From the NCBI RefSeq assembly GCF_040869035.1, contig NZ_CP162100.1, positions 868,001 through 932,000 of the forward strand: a stretch of DNA of 64,000 nt. The letters run 5' to 3'. The first letter of the stretch is position 1, and every line of letters starts with the position of its first letter. A program made the position numbers and the translations under genes. Positions 25,553 through 35,500 of this stretch are shown in pieces. The notes beneath the pieces are model-generated. The model did not search any database and was not told the origin of the DNA. It saw only the letters and a list, made by a program, of their open reading frames with translations. Origin of the DNA: Vibrio sp. NTOU-M3 (lineage in GTDB: Bacteria; Pseudomonadota; Gammaproteobacteria; Enterobacterales; Vibrionaceae).

Positions 25553-25573
25553 GTTGCAACAATTTGTTGCGTC
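25553..25573. promoter_or_regulatory. Candidate CytR site upstream of nupC
   Basis: Two direct octamers, GTTGCAAC (25553-25560) and GTTGCGTC (25566-25573), resemble CytR half sites (GTTGCATT) at a 13-bp step. CytR control of nucleoside uptake is established in enterobacteria and vibrios; this site is a visual match. Confidence 0.35.
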
Positions 25574-25621
25574 TATACAATCCGACGCCTTTCCTGTTTC
25601 CCCATTTTTCGGATTGTTTTT

Positions 25622-26821
25622 ATGAACTCATTGTTAGGTGTTATCGCGATATTTGCTGTCGCGTGGCTGCTTTCTGCCAACAGAAAGAGCATTAACTATC
25701 GAACCGTTTCATTGGCCTTTGCTCTGCAAGTCTCTTTTGCATTGTTGGTGTTATATGTTCCTGCGGGCAAAGAAGCACTTAACAGTGTTACTGGCGCCGT
25801 ATCGAATATGATCAACTACGGCCAAGAAGGGATCACTTTCTTGTTTGGTGGTTTGGCGACAGGTGGCTTCACCTTTGCCATCAACGTACTGGGTATCATC
25901 ATCTTTTTCTCTGCTCTGATTTCAGGTCTTTACCATATCGGACTTATGCCTAAAGTAATCAACTTGATTGGCGGTGCATTGCAACGTTTATTGGGTACTG
26001 GCCGCGCTGAGTCACTTTCGGCAACTGCGAATATCTTTGTCGGTATGATTGAAGCGCCTCTTGTGGTGAAACCTTACCTGAAACACATGAGCGACTCTCA
26101 GTTTTTTGCGGTTATGACTTGTGGTTTGGCTTCCGTTGCTGGTGGCACACTCGTTGGTTATGCATCATTAGGTGTGGACTTGAACTACTTGATCGCCGCT
26201 GCTTTTATGTCTGCGCCTGCTGGTTTATTAATGGCGAAAATTTTGATGCCAGAAATTGAGCCTGCGATTGAGCAGTCATCAATGGAAAACGTCGAGATCC
26301 CACGTGCAACCAACGTGGTTGAAGCTATGGCGGATGGTGCGATGTCTGGCCTTCGCATTGCCGTTGCCGTGGGCGCAACCTTACTGGCGTTTGTATCAGT
26401 GATTGCATTGCTTAACGGCCTGTTAGGCTGGGTGGGAAGCTGGTTTGGTATTCAATTAAGCTTTGAGCTGATCTTAGGTTACTTGTTTGCACCAATTGCA
26501 TGGTTACTCGGTATTCCATGGAATGAGGCCGTCACCGCTGGCTCTTTGATTGGTAACAAAATTGTGGTTAACGAGTTTGTTGCTTTCATTCAACTGATGG
26601 ACGTTAAATCACAGTTGAGTGCCCACTCTCAAGCGATTGTGACCTTTGCCCTTTGCGGTTTTGCGAACATTTCTACCATGGCGATGTTGATTGGTGGTTT
26701 AGGTAGTTTGGTGCCAGAAAAGCGCCCGTTCATCTCCAAATATGGCTTCAAAGCAATTTCAGCAGGTGTATTGGCGAACTTAATGAGTGCTTCAATTGCA
26801 GGTGTAATTTTAAGCCTGTAG
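25622..26821 (+). CDS. nupC: NupC-family nucleoside transporter
   Basis: 399 residues from ATG 25622; a longer frame from 25547 lacks a start site. Concentrative nucleoside transporter family: N-terminal helices, then the core with [22 protein letters not shown] gate segment, [13 protein letters not shown] near 145, and [16 protein letters not shown] near 345, the conserved substrate-site motifs. It imports nucleosides with protons or sodium. Upstream LacI-family-type operators fit control by CytR and/or PurR. A bidirectional terminator separates it from the convergent folD. Confidence 0.92.
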   Translation: MNSLLGVIAIFAVAWLLSANRKSINYRTVSLAFALQVSFALLVLYVPAGKEALNSVTGAVSNMINYGQEGITFLFGGLATGGFTFAINVLGIIIFFSALISGLYHIGLMPKVINLIGGALQRLLGTGRAESLSATANIFVGMIEAPLVVKPYLKHMSDSQFFAVMTCGLASVAGGTLVGYASLGVDLNYLIAAAFMSAPAGLLMAKILMPEIEPAIEQSSMENVEIPRATNVVEAMADGAMSGLRIAVAVGATLLAFVSVIALLNGLLGWVGSWFGIQLSFELILGYLFAPIAWLLGIPWNEAVTAGSLIGNKIVVNEFVAFIQLMDVKSQLSAHSQAIVTFALCGFANISTMAMLIGGLGSLVPEKRPFISKYGFKAISAGVLANLMSASIAGVILSL

Positions 26822-26843
26822 TACGGTGTCATTCGTTAGAATT

Positions 26844-26880
26844 AAAAAAGGGTTGATGTTTCGCATCAACCCTTTTGTGT
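26844..26880. terminator. Bidirectional terminator between nupC and folD
   Basis: 13-bp stem AAAAGGGTTGATG (26846-26858) / CATCAACCCTTTT (26864-26876), 5-nt loop, A run before and T-rich stretch after. It serves both convergent genes. Confidence 0.92.
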
Positions 26881-26890
26881 TTTTAAGGAA

Positions 26891-27751
26891 TTACTTTTTG
26901 GTGTGGAATTGTTCACACGCCATCATGGTATTTTCAATTAGCGTCGCAACAGTCATTGGGCCGACACCACCAGGGACAGGGGTAATGAAGCTAGCGCGCT
27001 CTTTTGCATTGGCATAGTCAACATCACCAACAAGCTTGCCGCTTTCAAGGCGGTTGATGCCCACATCAACCACAATTGCGCCTTCTTTAATCCACTCTCC
27101 TGGAATGAAATTGGGCTTACCAACTGCAACCACAACCACATCTGCTTGGCGTACATGGCCTTCGAGATCTTTAGTAAAGCGATGGCATGTCGTGGTTGTG
27201 CAACCTGCAAGTAGCAATTCTAATGTCATTGGACGACCAACGATATTGGATGCCCCAACAATCACCGCGTGTTTGCCTCTAAGCTCGATATTGTATCGAT
27301 CAAGCAAAGTGATGATGCCTTTTGGTGTACATGAACGTAGCTTAGGAATGCGTTGAGCTAAACGACCTACATTATATGGATGAAAGCCATCTACGTCTTT
27401 TTCAGGGATGATACGTTCAAGAACGTGTGTCGCGTCAATGCCCGCAGGTAGGGGAAGCTGAACCAGAATGCCATCAATTTCACTATCTTGGTTGAGCTCG
27501 TCAATCAGTGCCAACAATTCTTCTTCCGAAGTTGATGCAGGAAGATCAAAGGATTTAGAAACAAAGCCAACTTCATCACAAGCACGACGTTTACTACCAA
27601 CGTAAACTTGAGAAGCCGGATCTTCACCGACTAAGACCACCGCAAGACCCGGTGCACGTAATCCTGCTTCGACGCGCGCTTTTACTCGCGCAGCAACTTC
27701 AGATCGAACAGTTTGAGAGATGAGAGTTCCATCAATGTTTTGAGCAGTCAT
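26891..27751 (-). CDS. folD: Methylene-tetrahydrofolate dehydrogenase / cyclohydrolase
   Basis: 286 residues from the ATG at 27751 (MTAQNIDG); an upstream extension in the same frame is non-coding and contains the operator. Family motifs: [14 protein letters not shown] with the catalytic lysine near residue 55, GILVQLPLP near 98, [26 protein letters not shown] of the NADP site and [13 protein letters not shown] near the end. It interconverts methylene- and formyl-tetrahydrofolate, supplying one-carbon units for purines. A PurR-type operator lies 75 bp upstream. Confidence 0.96.
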   Translation of the reverse strand: MTAQNIDGTLISQTVRSEVAARVKARVEAGLRAPGLAVVLVGEDPASQVYVGSKRRACDEVGFVSKSFDLPASTSEEELLALIDELNQDSEIDGILVQLPLPAGIDATHVLERIIPEKDVDGFHPYNVGRLAQRIPKLRSCTPKGIITLLDRYNIELRGKHAVIVGASNIVGRPMTLELLLAGCTTTTCHRFTKDLEGHVRQADVVVVAVGKPNFIPGEWIKEGAIVVDVGINRLESGKLVGDVDYANAKERASFITPVPGGVGPMTVATLIENTMMACEQFHTKK

Positions 27752-27825
27752 GACTTTCCTTTGAAAAATAGAATAGCGGAATTTATTTGTCGCGCATTGT
27801 CGCAAAAAAATCAATGAACATCTAT

Positions 27826-27841
27826 AAGCAAACGTTTGCTT
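27826..27841. promoter_or_regulatory. PurR box upstream of folD
   Basis: AAGCAAACGTTTGCTT is a perfect 16-bp palindrome with the PurR core GCAAACGTTTGC. It sits 75 bp before folD, whose product feeds purine synthesis. Confidence 0.7.
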
Positions 27842-27915
27842 TGAGTGTTTTTTGGACTCCTCAACGCTCCTTGCCCTTTTTTTAGGCATTCAGATCAGAA
27901 TGTTAGATAAAGCGA

Positions 27916-27943
27916 TTGATTTAACAAATTGAACTCGTATAAT
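27916..27943 (+). promoter_or_regulatory. Sigma-70 promoter of the tRNA-Arg gene
   Basis: TTGATT (27916-27921), 16-bp spacer, TATAAT (27938-27943), 14 bp before the tRNA 5' end. Confidence 0.75.
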
Positions 27944-27957
27944 TCTGTCCCTGTAGC

Positions 27958-28034
27958 GCGCCCTTAGCTCAGCTGGATAGAGCACGTCCCTTCTAAGGAT
28001 GTGGTCGTAGGTTCGAATCCTACAGGGCGTGCCA
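27958..28034 (+). tRNA. tRNA-Arg, anticodon TCT
   Basis: 77 nt with a full cloverleaf: acceptor GCGCCCT/AGGGCGT, D arm GCTC/GAGC, anticodon stem CGTCC/GGATG around loop CTTCTAA (anticodon TCT, reading AGA), T arm GTAGG-TTCGAAT-CCTAC, and an encoded CCA end. It has its own promoter and terminator. tRNA genes are frequent integration sites, but no integrase or repeated 3' end is visible nearby. Confidence 0.97.
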
Positions 28035-28042
28035 TTTATTCT

Positions 28043-28079
28043 AAAGCCCCGATAGCTCAATGAGTCATCGGGGCTTTTA
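28043..28079 (+). terminator. Intrinsic terminator of the tRNA
   Basis: 11-bp stem AAAGCCCCGAT (28043-28053) / ATCGGGGCTTT (28067-28077) with a 13-nt loop and TTTT, 9 bp past the CCA end. Confidence 0.88.
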
Positions 28080-28104
28080 CGTTTCTGGCGTTTAGCTCAG
28101 ATTC

Positions 28105-28133
28105 AAAAAGAGCGCCTAAGTGGCGCTCTTTTC
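28105..28133 (-). terminator. Terminator of the MetT-like gene
   Basis: 11-bp stem AAAAGAGCGCC (28106-28116) / GGCGCTCTTTT (28122-28132), 5-nt loop. It is just beyond the stop of the minus-strand transporter and can act in both directions. Confidence 0.88.
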
Positions 28134-28143
28134 GTTTTGGTGT

Positions 28144-29508
28144 TTAGTTGGTCTGTGCTGCCGTTCTTCTCGCTGGGTGATTGATGAAAATCGCGACAAT
28201 GGCGGCGATAGCCAGTGAGAAGCAATAATAGGAGTTCGCTACGATCTCAATGGGTGATAGCTTGAATACGGAGCCGAGTAGCAATATTTGTGCACCGTAA
28301 GGCAACATTCCCTGCATCACACAAGAGAAGATATCCAGCAAACTGGCGGAGCGTCTTGGTGTCACATTGTGTTCTTCAGCCAGTTGGCGCGCAACGCTGC
28401 CCGAAACGATAATTGCCACGGTATTATTTGCGGTGCACGCATTCACCATCGCAACCAAACTCGCAATACCAATTTCACTCGCGCGACCATTTGCTTTGGC
28501 AGAGTGTGTCGAACCAAAAACTCGGATCATGCGACCAACCAACTGAGTAAGAAAAGCCAGCCCACCTTGGCGACGCATCAGCTCACTTAAGCCACCAATC
28601 AACATTGAGAGCAAGAATATCTCTTGCATGCTGCCAAAGCCTTCATAGATGTCTTTACCAAAGTCAGTTAGCGCATAGCTTTCCGTGCTCATTAGGCTCA
28701 CGCCACCTGCAAGCAGAATCCCGATGGTGAGGACAATAAACACATTGAGGCCAGAAACTGCGAGAATTAAAATCGTGATATACGGCAACACTTTAAGCCA
28801 CTCAATAGGCCCAGTTTCCGGTGTTTGGGTTGCCGTACTATTGAAGGCGAAGATAACCAGCGCAAACAGAGCAGCAGGAATGGCGATGCGGACATTCTCT
28901 TTAAACTTATCGCGCATTTCACAACCTTGGGAGCGGGTTGCTGCAATGGTGGTATCGGAAATAATGGAAAGGTTATCACCAAACATCGCGCCACTTAACA
29001 CCACCCCAGCTGTAAGAGGTAGGCTCATGCCTGCCGATTGCGCAATGCCTAAAGCGACAGGGGCAACAGCTGCGATGGTGCCCATCGAAGTGCCCATGGC
29101 GGTGGCAATAAAGGCTGAAATCAGGAAAATACCCGGTAAGATCATGGTCGCTGGAATAGCAGAGAGGCCAAGGTTAACCGTTGCATCAACACCGCCCGAT
29201 GCTTTAGCCACAGCGGCAAAGGCGCCTGCCAGCAGATAAATCATGCACATGGCGATGATGTCTGGGTGGCCAACGCCACGCATAAATTGTTCAATCGCGC
29301 GGTTAAGTGACTCTTTACTTAATACGATAGCCAGAATGATGGCGGGAAGTACGGCGATAGGTGCCGGTAACTGGTAGAAAGCAAATTCAACACCCTGTAA
29401 AGATAGGTAGGTTCCAACGCCAATAAACAGTGCTAGGAACACCACTAAGGGCATGAGGGCTATCGCCGAGGGCGCAGCAGATTGAGTTGTGTTTTTTGAG
29501 CCAGACAT
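28144..29508 (-). CDS. metT: NhaC-superfamily transporter, probable methionine transporter MetT
   Basis: 454 residues, about 11 membrane helices. NhaC-superfamily features: ATAMGTSMGTIAAVAPVALGIAQ near residue 138, GVVLSGAMFGDNLSIISDTTIAA near 170 and VNACTANNTVAIIVSG near 355. By sequence alone it would be labelled a Na+/H+ antiporter. Four tandem MetJ-type boxes lie 59 bp upstream, and comparative genomics has assigned a MetJ-regulated NhaC-superfamily protein (MetT) as a methionine importer in vibrios and relatives, so that role is preferred. The paralogous nhaC gene at 12.9 kb has no such boxes. Confidence 0.75.
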   Translation of the reverse strand: MSGSKNTTQSAAPSAIALMPLVVFLALFIGVGTYLSLQGVEFAFYQLPAPIAVLPAIILAIVLSKESLNRAIEQFMRGVGHPDIIAMCMIYLLAGAFAAVAKASGGVDATVNLGLSAIPATMILPGIFLISAFIATAMGTSMGTIAAVAPVALGIAQSAGMSLPLTAGVVLSGAMFGDNLSIISDTTIAATRSQGCEMRDKFKENVRIAIPAALFALVIFAFNSTATQTPETGPIEWLKVLPYITILILAVSGLNVFIVLTIGILLAGGVSLMSTESYALTDFGKDIYEGFGSMQEIFLLSMLIGGLSELMRRQGGLAFLTQLVGRMIRVFGSTHSAKANGRASEIGIASLVAMVNACTANNTVAIIVSGSVARQLAEEHNVTPRRSASLLDIFSCVMQGMLPYGAQILLLGSVFKLSPIEIVANSYYCFSLAIAAIVAIFINHPARRTAAQTN

Positions 29509-29566
29509 TCAAATGCGCTAAATAAATGATAAGGGCGAGCAGACTAATCTGACTGGCGGGTGTTGT

Positions 29567-29598
29567 CAACGTCTAGACGTCTAAATGTCTATATGCTT
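29567..29598. promoter_or_regulatory. Tandem MetJ operator (four 8-bp boxes)
   Basis: Contiguous octamers CAACGTCT, AGACGTCT, AAATGTCT and ATATGCTT against the MetJ consensus AGACGTCT: one exact, two with two mismatches, the fourth weaker. It is 59-90 bp before the transporter start and is the only such array I saw in the window. Confidence 0.8.
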
Positions 29599-29721
29599 TT
29601 GGGTGAATACGAACGATCGATATCCGATTTATCCGACATAAAACTTACGGCAGTTTGTGGCGATTTTTTATGCAGACTCTGCTAGTCTTATGCACATAAT
29701 TCAATATAACGAAAATTAAAC

Positions 29722-30225
29722 ATGTATCTGAAATTATTACATGAATCAGATTGCGCTTCGCTGCTGGATTTTGAAAGTGAAAACCGAAAATGGTTTGAGC
29801 AATTTATTCCGCCGAGAGAAGGGGGGTTTTACTGTTTTGAAGGGGTACGTAGCCATGTGCTCGACTTTCTTTCAGACTATCGACAACGTCAATGTTTACC
29901 CATGCTGGTGTGTGGTACTGAAGGTGAAGTGATAGGGCGCGTGAATTTACACAGTTTGTGCATGGAAACGGCTTCTGCTTATTTAGGCTACCGTATCGGA
30001 GAGCAATACACGCGCCGTGGTGTGGCTTCATTTGCAGTTAATGAAATTCTACAACAAGCACGCCGAATCGGTCTTAAAAAAATCGTTGCTTTTGCGGCTA
30101 CCGATAATATTGCCTCACAAAAAGTTCTCGCAAACAATCAATTCCTGAAAGGAGAGTGCGTAAAAAACTACGCGCGATTAAACGGGAAAGCGATTCATTG
30201 CTATAAATACACTCTCCAGTTATAA
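29722..30225 (+). CDS. GNAT-family N-acetyltransferase (RimJ/RimL-like)
   Basis: 167 residues. GNAT fold: a beta strand GEVIGRVNLHSL near 70, YLGYRIGEQYTRRGVASFAVNEILQQAR near 90-118 giving the acetyl-CoA pyrophosphate loop (QYTRRGVA, a variant of Q/RxxGxG/A), and a C-terminal NIASQKVLANNQF segment typical of the RimJ/RimL branch. Substrate unknown; relatives acetylate ribosomal protein N-termini or small molecules. It is followed by a second GNAT gene 19 bp later, likely the same transcript. Confidence 0.85.
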   Translation: MYLKLLHESDCASLLDFESENRKWFEQFIPPREGGFYCFEGVRSHVLDFLSDYRQRQCLPMLVCGTEGEVIGRVNLHSLCMETASAYLGYRIGEQYTRRGVASFAVNEILQQARRIGLKKIVAFAATDNIASQKVLANNQFLKGECVKNYARLNGKAIHCYKYTLQL

Positions 30226-30244
30226 ACGATTTATCTCGATTAAA

Positions 30245-30799
30245 ATGGAGTTTGGTGTGATGGAAACGGCACGTTTACGCTTGCGACAATGGAAAGCACA
30301 AGATCGCGAAGCTTTTCGTCTGATGGGCGCTGACCCACAGGTCATGCGTTATTTCCCAGCTTTGCTGAGTCACGATGAATCAGATGCGATGGCGCAGCGA
30401 ATTTTTGACATTATTGATCAGAAAGGGTGGGGCTTTTGGGCCGTTGAACTAAAAGCAACGAGAGAGTTTATTGGTTTTGTCGGACTGCACCAACAAGCGC
30501 AAGACAGCGGTATTCCCAACGCTCCTTTGGTTGAAATTGGTTGGCGCTTGGCTCAGCCTCACTGGGGAAAAGGTTACGCACCGGAAGCGGCTCAAGCAGC
30601 GCTCAAGTTTGCTTTTGAACAACTCAATCTCGATACCGTGTATGCTTTTACTGCGTTGCCTAATCAGCCTTCGCAACAGGTGATGATGAAGCTGGGGATG
30701 AAGAACCTACAACAAGATTTTAATCATCCTAAACTTCCGCAAGGACATCCATTACAGCGACACTGTCTGTATGCCATCAAACGTAGCGATTGGCGTTAA
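30245..30799 (+). CDS. GNAT-family N-acetyltransferase
   Basis: 184 residues from ATG 30245, or 179 from an in-frame ATG at 30260 (METARLRLRQW), which matches the usual RimJ/RimL start ETxRLxLRxW better. Acetyl-CoA loop WRLAQPHWGKGYAPEAAQAALKFAF near residue 100 and a LPNQPSQQVMMKLGM segment near 140. Substrate not recognisable. It ends before a clear terminator and is probably cotranscribed with the preceding GNAT gene. Confidence 0.85.
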   Translation: MEFGVMETARLRLRQWKAQDREAFRLMGADPQVMRYFPALLSHDESDAMAQRIFDIIDQKGWGFWAVELKATREFIGFVGLHQQAQDSGIPNAPLVEIGWRLAQPHWGKGYAPEAAQAALKFAFEQLNLDTVYAFTALPNQPSQQVMMKLGMKNLQQDFNHPKLPQGHPLQRHCLYAIKRSDWR

Positions 30800-30816
30800 C
30801 CAGTAATCTACGATAT

Positions 30817-30847
30817 AAAACGAGTCCATAAAGGGCTCGTTTTTTTA
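30817..30847 (+). terminator. Intrinsic terminator after the GNAT pair
   Basis: 11-bp stem AAAACGAGTCC (30817-30827) / GGGCTCGTTTT (30833-30843) with one T-G pair, 5-nt loop and TTTTTTT. Confidence 0.85.
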
Positions 30848-30877
30848 TGAGGTTTTCTTTTATAACAGGAGGTTAAA

Positions 30878-31609
30878 ATGGACAAGGTTGTTGTGGTTAC
30901 AGGAGCTAGCCGAGGGATCGGTGCGGCAACGGCGGTATTGTTGGCAAGTCAAGGTTACGCTGTTGTGGTGAATTATCTGCGTAATCACAGTGCTGCTGAT
31001 GAGGTAGTGAAAAAGATACGCGCTCAAGGTGGACAGGCTATCTCGGTTCAAGCGGATGTGGCTGATGAACATCAAGTGACGGAGCTGTTTCAACACGCAA
31101 ATCAGGTGTTTGGTCCGGTGACCCACCTTGTCAATAATGCCGGAATTTTATTTACCCAAGCGAAACTTACCGAGATCTCAGCAGAACGCTTTCAAACCGT
31201 AATGAATACAAACGTTCTGAGTTGTTTTCTGTGTTGTAAAGAAGCGCTGAAAACCATGTCGGCAGGCTCGGCTATTGTGAATGTTTCTTCCGCGGCATCA
31301 CGAATCGGAGCGCCATTTGAATACGTCGATTATGCTGCTTCGAAAGGGGCGATGGACAGCTTAACCAAAGGTTTGTCGCTAGAAATAGCCGAGCTTGGTA
31401 TTCGGGTGAACGCGGTGCGCCCGGGGTGTATTTATACAGATATGCATGCCGATGGTGGTGAGCCGGATCGGGTGGATCGTCTTAGCGCTCACCTTCCATT
31501 AAAACGAGGAGGCACTCCTGAAGAAGTGGCCAACGCCATTGCATGGTTGTTGTCTGATGAAGCTTCATACGCGACAGGCTCTTTTATTGATTTAGCGGGT
31601 GGAAGGTAA
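30878..31609 (+). CDS. Short-chain dehydrogenase/reductase (SDR)
   Basis: 243 residues. Classical SDR: VVVTGASRGIGAATA cofactor loop at the N-terminus, NNAG near residue 88, catalytic serine in IVNVSSAASRIG (about 137) and YAASKGAM with the Tyr/Lys pair near 151-155, then RVNAVRPGCIYTDM. The ending SDEASYATGSFIDLAGGR is typical of FabG-like oxidoreductases. Substrate cannot be inferred. AGGAGG-like bases precede the ATG. The GFA-fold gene follows 23 bp later. Confidence 0.9.
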   Translation: MDKVVVVTGASRGIGAATAVLLASQGYAVVVNYLRNHSAADEVVKKIRAQGGQAISVQADVADEHQVTELFQHANQVFGPVTHLVNNAGILFTQAKLTEISAERFQTVMNTNVLSCFLCCKEALKTMSAGSAIVNVSSAASRIGAPFEYVDYAASKGAMDSLTKGLSLEIAELGIRVNAVRPGCIYTDMHADGGEPDRVDRLSAHLPLKRGGTPEEVANAIAWLLSDEASYATGSFIDLAGGR

Positions 31610-31632
31610 AAACTTTCAAAAAGGAATTTAGG

Positions 31633-32028
31633 ATGATTCAGAAAGTAGGAAAGACCGAAATCAAACCGGAGCATAAAGCGAGTTGTCACTGCGGCGCTGT
31701 TGAACTGCTTTTGTCATTGCCCAACGGTATTGAGAAGTCAAGGCGTTGTGATTGTTCCATTTGTCGCCGCAAAGGGGCGATAGTCGCTTCGGTTTCCCTA
31801 GATAGAATCGAGATAGTAAAAGGAAAAGATGCGCTAAAGCTCTATCAGTATAATACCAAAACGGCGAAGCATTATTTTTGTGTCCACTGTGGTATTCATA
31901 CTCATCATCAGCGGCGTTCCAACCCGAACGAATATGGCTTTAATGTCGGATGTTTAGAAGGGGTCAACCCTTATGAGCTTGGAGAGGTAATTGTGAATGA
32001 TGGTGTGAACCACCCAGCAGACCGCTAA
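31633..32028 (+). CDS. GFA-fold (Mss4-like) zinc protein
   Basis: 131 residues, family of glutathione-dependent formaldehyde-activating enzyme. Zinc cysteines are seen in SCHCGAVE near residue 18, RRCDCSICRRKG near 38 and FCVHCGIHTHH near 88. Members named Gfa were proposed to help glutathione-formaldehyde adduct formation, but most family members have no proven reaction. It follows the SDR gene, perhaps as an operon, which hints at a small detoxification unit; that is only inference. Confidence 0.85.
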   Translation: MIQKVGKTEIKPEHKASCHCGAVELLLSLPNGIEKSRRCDCSICRRKGAIVASVSLDRIEIVKGKDALKLYQYNTKTAKHYFCVHCGIHTHHQRRSNPNEYGFNVGCLEGVNPYELGEVIVNDGVNHPADR

Positions 32029-32033
32029 GCCTG

Positions 32034-32453
32034 TTATCGATATTGCTCTGGGACCAGAAGATAGTAGCACACCAGTGCCGCAACAAACCCTAGAACGAGG
32101 GTCGCTGCTGTAGCAAGCCAATGTTGTCGCGTATTTAAAGCGGGTCGATTATAACTGTCTTTATGGTAGTGACATAACGATAGTGGGGCGGTATAGCGCC
32201 AGATCCAGACTAGGTAGCTCAGTAAAGGTAAGACGATGTAGTTATTTAAAGGATCGCCCCCTTTATTGCCCCCCGCACTGGGAACGCCAATGATATCTTC
32301 ATATAAGGTGATGAGAGACATGCCCCAAAGCGCAAACAAAATACCACTTAGAATGAAGAAAGTGCGCAGGGTTTGTGCCGGCGGTAAGCGTAGCGGAAAG
32401 GCTTTGCTCCATTTATCACCGTATTGCCAATAATCCTTATCTTTTTGTTCCAT
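32034..32453 (-). CDS. Small membrane protein of unknown function
   Basis: 139 residues. Not recognised. Three or four hydrophobic helices are visible (about 28-50, 70-88, 113-135), separated by a glycine-rich segment (GVPSAGGNKGGDP near 57-69). The N-terminus (MEQKDKDYWQYGDKW) is charged and cytosolic by the positive-inside rule or ambiguous. It ends 5 bp from the stop of the convergent GFA gene and lies downstream of the giant lipoprotein gene on the same strand, with a hairpin between them. Confidence 0.6.
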   Translation of the reverse strand: MEQKDKDYWQYGDKWSKAFPLRLPPAQTLRTFFILSGILFALWGMSLITLYEDIIGVPSAGGNKGGDPLNNYIVLPLLSYLVWIWRYTAPLSLCHYHKDSYNRPALNTRQHWLATAATLVLGFVAALVCYYLLVPEQYR

Positions 32454-32466
32454 TGTTTTGATCTCT

Positions 32467-32492
32467 TAGGCCAGCACAGATGTGCTGGCCTA
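32467..32492 (-). terminator. Strong hairpin between the lipoprotein and the membrane-protein genes
   Basis: TAGGCCAGCACA (32467-32478) and TGTGCTGGCCTA (32481-32492) are 12-bp inverted repeats 2 bp apart. There is no good T run on either strand, so it may be a weak or Rho-assisted terminator or an mRNA-stabilising structure. Confidence 0.4.
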
Positions 32493-32509
32493 TTAGTAAG
32501 TAGTAAACG

Positions 32510-35500
32510 TTACTCAGCCCCAAGTCGTCTTGGAATGCTCTTAGGTACCATAAATACGCTAGGAGCTGAAGGCTGTATCACTTTAAATGAGTATTGCTTA
32601 GGGGCAGATCCCGGAACTAAATCACTTCCTGATGTCGGTGCACCTGAAACATCGGTGACACCAGAAAACGAAATACTGTATGTGCCGATGCCATCCGGTG
32701 CATCAAGACCAGTTAAGGTCGCAGAATGTATCCCAGTTGGTAGCGTTATTGGGAAGGCAAAACAGTACTTGCTGTTACTGGTCGATGTTTGTCCCACACG
32801 TTGTCCATCTACATCCAGTGCAAAGTTATCATCTTTCAAACCGCCATTGTCACATACGGTAATAACAACATCCGCTTCAGCGATCTCTACTTCAAGTTCG
32901 TTAGACCATTTACTGTCATTGATGTCGAGACGTTTTGCTTTAATTGCATAGGTCCCTGGGTCAAGATCTTTTGGAATTCGGAAAGAGAGTTCCGTACTGC
33001 TTAGGCTTAAAATTGCGACCTGATATTGACCAAACATCACCATATTTTCTGAAGAGAACTTAGAAAATCCCGATCCTTTTACGGTGAGAATATCATTGGA
33101 TGCAGCTTGAGTTTTGGATACGCTGCTGAGCACCAAATCAGCCTCTACGGTGATGGCTTCTTTTAACTCTTCTGCTGGCAGATCAAAAGCAGAGTGTTTC
33201 ACTGACAGATCAAACACATCATCATCGGTATTAAACAAACTGGCACCTGCCATGATCCACATTTCTGTACCGTCATGGTTGATATAGTATGGCTTGTATT
33301 GGCGGGCTTCACCTGAAAGCGTGCTAGTGAGCGTGACCATTGGGTACTTTTTACTGCTCCAAAAATCAGGTTTGACGGGCTGGAAACCACGTCCGCCAAT
33401 GATGATTTGTTTTGGTTCTCCATCTGGCGTGATCACCGCAGGTTCCACACTAGTGACTTCCAGTTCTACTTCCACTTGAAAATCTATCACAACGTCAACT
33501 GATGAAAGATCAGTGAGTGTTTTGCCGATATCAACCCCCATTAAAGTGAAGTCTTTAACGATAAGTAGTTGTCCAATCACAGGGATGGCTTTTTTCACCG
33601 CTTTTGCTGCCAGTTTGGCTAAGGCTTCTGCGGTCAGGTTTTGCGCTGCGGCTTTAAAGATGGCTTGGGTAACTGGACCATAACTTAAAAAGTCATTTTT
33701 TAGCTTAACTAAAACGTCGTATCGGAACTCTTCCAGTGATTGACCGCCTGTAGTGAATTCCATCACTTCAGTCATAAACCAAGGTGCTTCGGTTAAAAAG
33801 ATGGTAGCAAGTTGGTTTTTATTGATGGTGAGCAGGCCAGCGTTGTCAAGGATGAACATTAGCTGAGGCAATACCACACCATCAATGATGGTTCTGCCGA
33901 CAAGGTACTGGCGAACACTTTTTTCATGAGCGCTGATCTGCCCGGGCGTTAGCATCGCATCGTAGCTTGCGTCGGAACCCGCACTTAATACACGGACCGT
34001 TGAGTCTTGCACGACAGAACCACCACAAATGCCCGTCGAAGCGATATGCCACATGGTCTCTTGAGGGCCAACAAAATTAGAACTCCACATCCCAGAACCA
34101 TATTGGCAAATGCTCTTACCTTCACTACTCACCACTTGAAAAGCCAAATGCAATTTGGTGTCATTTTCGATATTGAATTGATTGTCACCATCGATTTTTA
34201 CACCAATGTCGTCAATTTCTTGCTCGGGCGTGATCACGATAGGTGAGTTGGAGCGTCCTTGGCGCAGAGCATTGGGTTGAATCGCTAAACTGGCTTTGAT
34301 GTCTGTTAGCGCCTGCTGGTACAGCGGAGATAAATAGATTTCATCGGATAGTAAGTAATCAAGATCACTGGCTAACCCGTTATAAATTAATTCACCCAGT
34401 TGCTGAACACTGTCTAAGGCGTAAATTGCTTGCAATTGTTGTTCTGCTGATGCGTTGCTCCAGTCGTTATTAATACTGTGCCACAAGTAACCAACTGCGG
34501 TGGTGGTGGCATTGATTTGTATTGAGCTTGAAGACGGCAGCACAGGAGCATAGCCTAGCGTGTGGATCTCCTCACCAATGTATTTTGATAGTGTCGCAAT
34601 TTCAGGTTGTGAGACATCGATATCTAATGTGTTGCCATTAGGATTGAATGGCACTTCATTGTCTAGAGAGGTGGATAAATAAACATCTTCCGGTTGAATG
34701 CCTGTTGGTAGTTCAGCGGTAACATTATGGCTAGCAGTTTGCTTATAGCTCACGTAGAAAGATTGAGTGCTGCCGTATGCATGATCCAGATAAATTTCAC
34801 CGGAGACAAAGTTACTTGGCAAGGTGAGCGTGTAGCTTTGATCGGAATAGCGGTTGTCAATATCGAGGGTGCCTGCCGAATAATGCAGTACAAATGGCTG
34901 GTTTAAGTTAGTGCCGTGCAGAGTTAATTGATTACCGGATAAGGACACTTGGCTAAGTAGCAGTGCATTGTCTTGCAACACTTCAATCGGGTATTCCCCA
35001 GTACGTGTTTCACCGTCAGTCACAAGTAGAAGATGATTCCCCATACCAAGTGTCTGACAATCAATTTGTAATGTGTCTTGCTCGACAGTATGTGGGATCA
35101 CTGAACTTTCCCCTTGGCTGCGTACCACAGTTTTTAACCCTGAATAATGGTTAAAGTTCGATAGTGAAATGGATACGCTTTGGGAAAGTAAACATTGGAA
35201 GGTAATTTGGTTATGGCTATCTGTCACTTGGGTGATTTCAAGTGGTTTGTTGTCGCGAGCAACCGAATTCAACATGGCAATATTTGGCTCAGAATCCAAG
35301 GTATCATCAACCATATCGTTATCGTTGTCGGCATCGACAAAGTCAAACAACTGGTCGCCATCAATGTTACTTGGCTCCATAAAGTTGAAACCCACCTCAA
35401 CGCTATCCAATTGACCGTTATTGTCACTGTCTTCATCTTGGCTGTTGATTGCGCCGTCGTTATCGACATCTAAGGCGACATTGAGCATTTCTAATTGGTC

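Noticed and set aside
27958..28034. tRNA as integration site of a genomic island
   Set aside because: No integrase, no repeated 3' tRNA end downstream, and the neighbouring genes are ordinary chromosomal genes.
28685..29239. 184-codon plus-strand frame
   Set aside because: Antisense to metT; caused by the GC-rich third positions of a membrane protein gene.
32424..32951. 175-codon plus-strand frame
   Set aside because: Shadow of the lipoprotein C-terminus on the opposite strand; no ribosome site and low-complexity composition mirrored from the real gene.
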